Source: Photorhabdus akhurstii (GTDB taxonomy: Bacteria > Pseudomonadota > Gammaproteobacteria > Enterobacterales > Enterobacteriaceae). From it: DNA of 64,000 bases. The stretch lies in contig NZ_RCWE01000003.1 in NCBI RefSeq assembly GCF_018448925.1, positions 62,001 to 126,000 on the forward strand, read 5' to 3'. Each line of letters starts with the position of its first letter. Within the stretch, counting starts at the first letter, position 1. The position numbers were made by a program, and so were the translations under genes. Shown piece by piece: positions 62,801 through 64,000 of the stretch. The notes under the pieces are model-generated. The model saw only the letters and a list, made by a program, of their open reading frames with translations, was not told where the DNA came from and did no database searches.

Positions 62801-62918
62801 AATAACTATTGACATGCCAATTACTGGACCAAACGGCAAAACAGCGATTGTTCGTACAGGTTGGATATATGATACTGGATCATCAACACCTAGATTAACA
62901 ACGCTCTATGTAAAGTGA
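53808..62918 (+). CDS. Giant TpsA/CdiA-like contact-dependent inhibition exoprotein
   Basis: 3036 residues. A signal peptide (1-30, ending HPAMA) is followed by a TPS/haemagglutination domain (about 48-335, NPNGI at 136). Two further complete TPS domains start at 782 and 1308 (NPNGI at 869 and 1395), which is unusual. Filamentous repeats follow (LTLIAGKDI, LSAGRNLNASRSQL), with three 86-residue units at 59100-59870. Then come a DUF637-like region (about 2385-2560, SLNPVVGAVIAIAVAAVTAGSGL) and a pretoxin segment with ELVYRNNMTEHML at 2722 in the place of the VENN motif. The final 150 residues form a DUF6883-like toxin (LNTEHPVGGNKAKVFESALGYNQSN; TIDMPITGPNGKTAIVRTGWI). The toxin coding DNA is much more AT-rich than the rest, a sign of separate origin. 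Confidence 0.9.
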   Translation: MDKRHNSMARVTSYLLIYLTAIQPLHPAMAVGITPDNNRTQVQNQGNVPVVNIATPNDAGISHNTYQEFNVATQGAVLNNATQTAQSQLAGQLNANPNLKGKAAELIINEVTGSGRSDLQGQLEIVGNKANVMIANPNGITCDGCGFINTTGATLTTGKPQFDQQGALEALEVKKGQITIGGKGLDGKTTDYVDIISRAAELNGKIQANTLSLTQGANRISLKDGTVKPIAGEGAKPQLAVDTKALGGMYANKIRLVATEKGVGVNLTNLTTTQDAISLTAEGKIILGEVHAKTDININSKTVETAEKSHVQAGQHLILTTETLQNQGQIRAGGDVTIKATKLDNVNPTKKSHPIITAGKNNSITANEINNVGELSAAQNLTLTGKNFSTKAIKDSQENIVGKLSAGGDLTATFQDTFRFDFDKEHFKAGKNPTDLALITGKNISLTARDLVNRASMRAEQNLTADAETIYLGQGNLKAGNHVMLDGKSHLDVNGYDISGHDVTLLASRGMLSVVSGDDYTPEGTRVLTTLSADNLLRIIADGPIDIADTLINRAKNIFLATNDKLEIYASGDLIDEQSPLNDGAKQELINQRLRQLSQLQADENIEIHAGKIVDLRSISLTAGKDITLTSGGILDVSKITAENPYEYSNEHGDDYVKHYENADDEEDEQSYPQFQFPIIKSTLTAGNNLTINTGGDIIDTEATLLAKGTTAITKNNAELHSSAGKYNSVEGKYTPVTSALIGSALSHAPQLTINFSEVEGEVPGIKLADKQTRITSKNNRPIIHIAAPNARGVSHNRYQEFNVGTSGLVFNNATHNTQSLLAGQIGANLNFNGKSAELIINEVVGTLASNLQGLLEVAGQKADILIANPNGITCNGCSFVNTPAVTLSTGKPVFDKEGALAALEVKKGAITLGEKGLDATAQDSIDIISRTTKLNGKLQAKNLTLTQGPNRIDFKRGTLVPIAEEGYTPWKAIDTGLLGGMYANKIRLVSTEPGKAVNLTNLTATQGDISLTADGKVILGDVQAKTDITVNGKDIETAKQSHMQAGQHLMLTTDTLQHWGRIGADGDIAIKAKTLSLNGGNVTAGNQVLLQGKNSFTVRGTDISGHDITLISSGGGIYVSSGGDNSATAGTQAPSTISAVNTLHILSEQGISLSNTLINRAKNIFLAGNGWVNTNQPLVADENIDLHAGWGINLDGISLTAGKDITLTSDGSINIGKVTAGNNLTLIAGSNMKETALSAEGATTVAQYSTALRLADGKYTPVTSALIDLALGNAPQLTINIPEIAGGIPGIQLADKRTRIAVRNNLPIIHIAAPNSRGISHNRYQEFNIGAAGLVLNNATDTTQSILAGQIGANPHFNGKSAELIINEVVGTLASNLQGLLEVVGQKAAVFIANPNGITCNGCGFINTPAVTLSTGEPVFDKEGALAALEVKKGAITFDEKGMDATAQDDVDIISRTTILNGKVQAKNLTLTQGPNRIDFKRGTLVPIAGEGDTSWKAIDTGSLGGMYANKIRLVSTEPGKKVNLTNLTATQGDIRLTADGEVTLGNVQAKTDITVSSKGIKTAEPSHVQAGKDITLAANTLNNTGKIIAEGDMRLFIDHLYNRNKGLIQANNHLWLQKDASGNLSTEINNASATLKTHNGDIIIRTKALNNTRDASVAAGMNAYINVTKLDNSQSQFHAKKNLILTGHDFNSGMDGKLSADLNVVADFINQFNGTAFISAKNILLHAGEIISMGYFKADNDLSVIAERGINARQNTLEAKRNLTLIAGKDIEAFQVGLKGENIELLTREGDIRMWGDGSRISASNNLRILADHKLDLYDLLFDKSNTITLNAGHEIDASQVKLAAQKNLTLIAGKGITARQTELKGENIELLTREGNIQMGGHDSRISASNNVQMFAGHELNIQDLLFDKANNMTLNAGSEINADRVKLAANKNLTLIAGKDITARQAELKGENVELLVREGDIQMGRNRSHELLASISADNHLRISAGKDLDLSGTRLDKSQNLTLSAGRNLNASRSQLNAAGNINLFAGNDLMLRQAGIRAGQQVMLSAGHDIDISRPNTPESLFYLSELDGLDKFAELGTQITAGDHLQLSAGGDIAGIARLTSTKGNVSVNAGRDLLFSARKYSPINDGDKQYLYAASAINAAQNLTLVAAGNLLTSGASLTSGNDMRLSAGGNVRFESRQEFIREGNIERFTQHASRLNSGGALTIRSQGSILFQATELIAKGVMDIAATGGFLYAQAMEEVYKREETEKSCKGFGPIKSCKVFGSKTEHRIQIKKTNKVTEFTAGGDINLMAKDEVTLEASRIETSKNAKITSQTGKVNFKAMPNIDFEQTITTSKGFFITQRDKGHREETWIIPSVHVGGTLTVDAAKGINADVKVKEGQLLEDALGVLGNTPGTEWLKNLQNRNDVQWNQVKDAYSSWDKKSESLNPVVGAVIAIAVAAVTAGSGLAAWAGSGAVGATGATGATASAVYGAAYGGMIGLTSQAAVALVENKGDLTKTLAALAKRDAVKSLVTQIAVGGALGGLDHTMGWGKLVEGKGVVDPIKAQLPLLSNNNWSQVAQRVAAQSVVSSTIGTAINGGSFTDNLQTALLSNIGNQINAEGAKLIGDNGEVLGHSGKILSHSVVAGISAEIAGGDAKGAAVGALAAELAAITMESRLFEPAYKNETERQIHKLQEALTGNEVKAQTAKFVGALSGALISHTPEGAYSAANSAELVYRNNMTEHMLYQLSVDNQKDILAAGKGDKAAEERVIARRNAAIAVTAVAAGGYALVYGGQILIAGSAEIATAGRVALEGCKTNPALCLNNVGIFVADTVAPEAAVGTGVLAAGTVKVLGNTKEGAKNLAEGLSNTSKPLLRNAKPDTDAVASLIENEKLYAGKGKSVADNATLPSKDKLTGQTANWKDYTHAEAVIEVKNSGKLVNANNAVIDLNKVTSYALNTEHPVGGNKAKVFESALGYNQSNATDLISKIQAGTKTNTAILGNVDKFGQRITIDMPITGPNGKTAIVRTGWIYDTGSSTPRLTTLYVK
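59100..59830 (+). repeat. Three tandem 258-bp repeats in the fibre region
   Basis: Units start at 59100, 59358 and 59616, exactly 258 bp (86 codons) apart. Each encodes LTLIAGK-I--(R)Q--LKGEN-ELL-REG-I-M followed by RISASNN...L.DLLFDK...LNAG.EI.A..VKLAA.KN. The third is interrupted and less regular. Confidence 0.85.
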
Positions 62919-62925
62919 GATAGGT

Positions 62926-63123
62926 ATGAAATATTCTCTTTTTGATGTTGTTATTTTAACCTCAGACATTCCTGAGCGTGGACTTAAAACTGGAATGAAG
63001 GGAGCCATTATTGATGTTTATTCTGAACAGGAAGAAGCATATGAGGTTGAATTTTGTGATGAAGATGGTCGGACTATAGATATGTTACCGTTATATGCCA
63101 ACCAATTATCTCCATTTGAATAA
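62926..63123 (+). CDS. Probable CdiI immunity protein (DUF4926-like)
   Basis: 65 residues, starting 7 bp after the toxin stop. MKYSLFDVVILTSDIPERGLKTGMKGAIIDVYSEQEEAYEVEFCDEDGRTIDMLPLYANQLSPFE has the small beta-barrel pattern of DUF4926 proteins (F/L-D-V-V-L...I...GL..G..G.V..VY....YEVEF.D..G.....), which often follow DUF6883 toxins. By position and family it should bind the toxin domain of the preceding protein and protect the producer. It is as AT-rich as the toxin tail, consistent with transfer as one unit. Confidence 0.78.
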   Translation: MKYSLFDVVILTSDIPERGLKTGMKGAIIDVYSEQEEAYEVEFCDEDGRTIDMLPLYANQLSPFE

Positions 63124-63167
63124 GATAATTATGTGACATATTTAATCCCTCGATCATTCTGAACTGT

Positions 63168-63203
63168 CCCCCGAATGTTAGACAAACATATAACATTCGG
63201 GGG
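63168..63203. other. Palindrome between the immunity gene and the silent cassette
   Basis: A perfect 13-bp stem CCCCCGAATGTTA/TAACATTCGGGGG with a 10-nt loop. It could be a terminator (weak T tail) or an IS-end relic, since the following bases (63228-63262) read WFASIKAELFQLEP, reminiscent of an IS3-type OrfB end. Confidence 0.45.
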
Positions 63204-63273
63204 CTATATTCTTCTATTTTTATGATAACTGGTTTGCCAGCATAAAAGCCGAGCTGTTCCAGTTAGAACCCTT

Positions 63274-63889
63274 TGCCGTCACCGCAGTAGCAGCAGGCGG
63301 CTATGCGCTGGTTTATGGCGGTCAGATACTGATTGCGGTTCGGCTGAAATAGCAACCGCAGGGCGTGTTGCGCTTGAAGGCTGTAAAACCAACCCGGCGC
63401 TGTGCCTGAATAATGTGGGCATTTTTGTAGCTGATGCGGTTGCGCTAGAAGCGGCGGTTGGGACTGGTGTTTTGGCTGCTGGCACGGTAAAGGTATTAGG
63501 TAATACCAAAGAAGGTGCCAAGAATCTGGCGGAAGGATTGAGTAATACCTCAAAACCGCTGTTAAGAAATGATAAGCCTGACACTGATGCCGTAGCTAGT
63601 TTGATTGAAAATGAGAGATTGTATGCTGGAAAGGGGACGAGCGCAAATAAACCCCTTGGTTTAGGCTCTACTGGACGCAATACTCCTGCAAATTTGAATG
63701 AAAAATTAGCACTTGAGCAAGCTATATCCAATCCTAATTCGGGGCGGCAGCTCCCTGTTCCTATGACTGATAAACGGTGGACTGCGTCAGATGGTTGGGT
63801 AAAAATGTCTCAAAATATTAACGGAATAGAAGTCCACTATGTAAAGAATACAAAGACAGGGGGCTATTGATGATTTTAAATTTAAGTGA
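63274..63889 (+). pseudogene. Orphan (silent) CdiA-CT toxin cassette
   Basis: The first 364 bp (63274-63637) repeat 62108-62472 of the large gene almost exactly, from the pretoxin region to LYAGKG. A new toxin end follows: GLGSTGRNTPANLNEKLALEQAISNPNSGRQLPVPMTDKRWTASDGWVKMSQNINGIEVHYVKNTKTG. One base is missing near 63337 (GCGGTTCGG for GCGGGTTCGG), which breaks the frame. One G is extra in a run of five at 63859-63863; with four G the end would read GAIDDFKFK and stop at 63889, as in related toxins. There is no start or export signal. It is a stored toxin module. Confidence 0.8.
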
Positions 63890-63897
63890 GTATTTTT

Positions 63898-64000
63898 ATG
63901 TTAATTAAATGTATTTTTAATTCGGGAAAGAATTTACCTGATGATAGCCGTTGTTTGGGCGAAACAGATTATTCTTTTTTGGAGATTGGAACTGAATATG
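63898..64000 (+). CDS. Probable immunity gene of the silent cassette, 5' part
   Basis: The frame opens with ATG at 63898, 9 bp past the restored toxin stop, and is still open at the window edge: MLIKCIFNSGKNLPDDSRCLGETDYSFLEIGTEY. Position directly behind a toxin end suggests the cognate immunity protein. The family cannot be fixed from 34 residues. Confidence 0.6.
   Translation, partial: MLIKCIFNSGKNLPDDSRCLGETDYSFLEIGTEY

Overview
The window looks like a chromosomal segment of a Morganellaceae bacterium, most likely Photorhabdus or a close relative. The housekeeping proteins (SecA, PdhR, AceE, LpdA, AcnB, ArgP, RpiA, SerA, UbiH/UbiI, GcvTHP) closely resemble their E. coli counterparts. The accessory DNA between them (IS remnants, a decaying fimbrial locus, a bacteriocin, a very large contact-dependent inhibition type exoprotein) is what insect-associated Photorhabdus/Xenorhabdus carry. 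The genus is inferred from remembered protein similarity, not from a search.

Layout. 1-7.9 kb: 3' end of secA, mutT, then leftward yacG-zapD-coaE and a minimal type IV pilus set (ppdD-hofB-hofC), nadC, a wrecked ampD and an intact ampE. 8.8-12.6 kb: a chaperone-usher fimbrial operon on the minus strand in which only the chaperone is intact, preceded by a 275-bp segment bounded by a perfect 20-bp inverted repeat that looks like a phase-variation switch. 13.1-15.0 kb: a DUF2975 membrane protein/XRE regulator pair and two small lipoproteins. 15.4-25.5 kb: the pyruvate dehydrogenase cluster pdhR-aceE-aceF-lpdA with its PdhR operator, then acnB.

25.5-33.9 kb: an island separating acnB from yacL, which are neighbours in E. 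coli. It holds two broken insertion sequences (IS1182-like and IS110-like) and a TonB-box, pore-forming colicin-like bacteriocin with a convergent four-helix membrane protein as probable immunity. 34.4-52.9 kb: a conserved block with mscS, argO-yggE/argP (transport gene, neighbour and regulator), rpiA, serA, ygfA with 6S RNA, zapA, ygfB-pepP-ubiH-ubiI, and gcvT-gcvH-gcvP.

53.5-64 kb: a CDI/two-partner-secretion region. A 3036-residue TpsA/CdiA-like protein follows only an N-terminal scrap of its TpsB transporter. It contains three TPS (haemagglutination activity) domains instead of one, then 86-residue fibre repeats, a DUF637-type pretoxin region and a DUF6883-like toxin tail. A DUF4926-like immunity gene follows, and then a silent second toxin cassette carrying 364 bp of homology to the pretoxin region and the start of its own immunity gene, which runs off the window. 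The most notable observations are the triplicated TPS domain, the swappable toxin cassette, the colicin-like module and the candidate invertible fimbrial switch.
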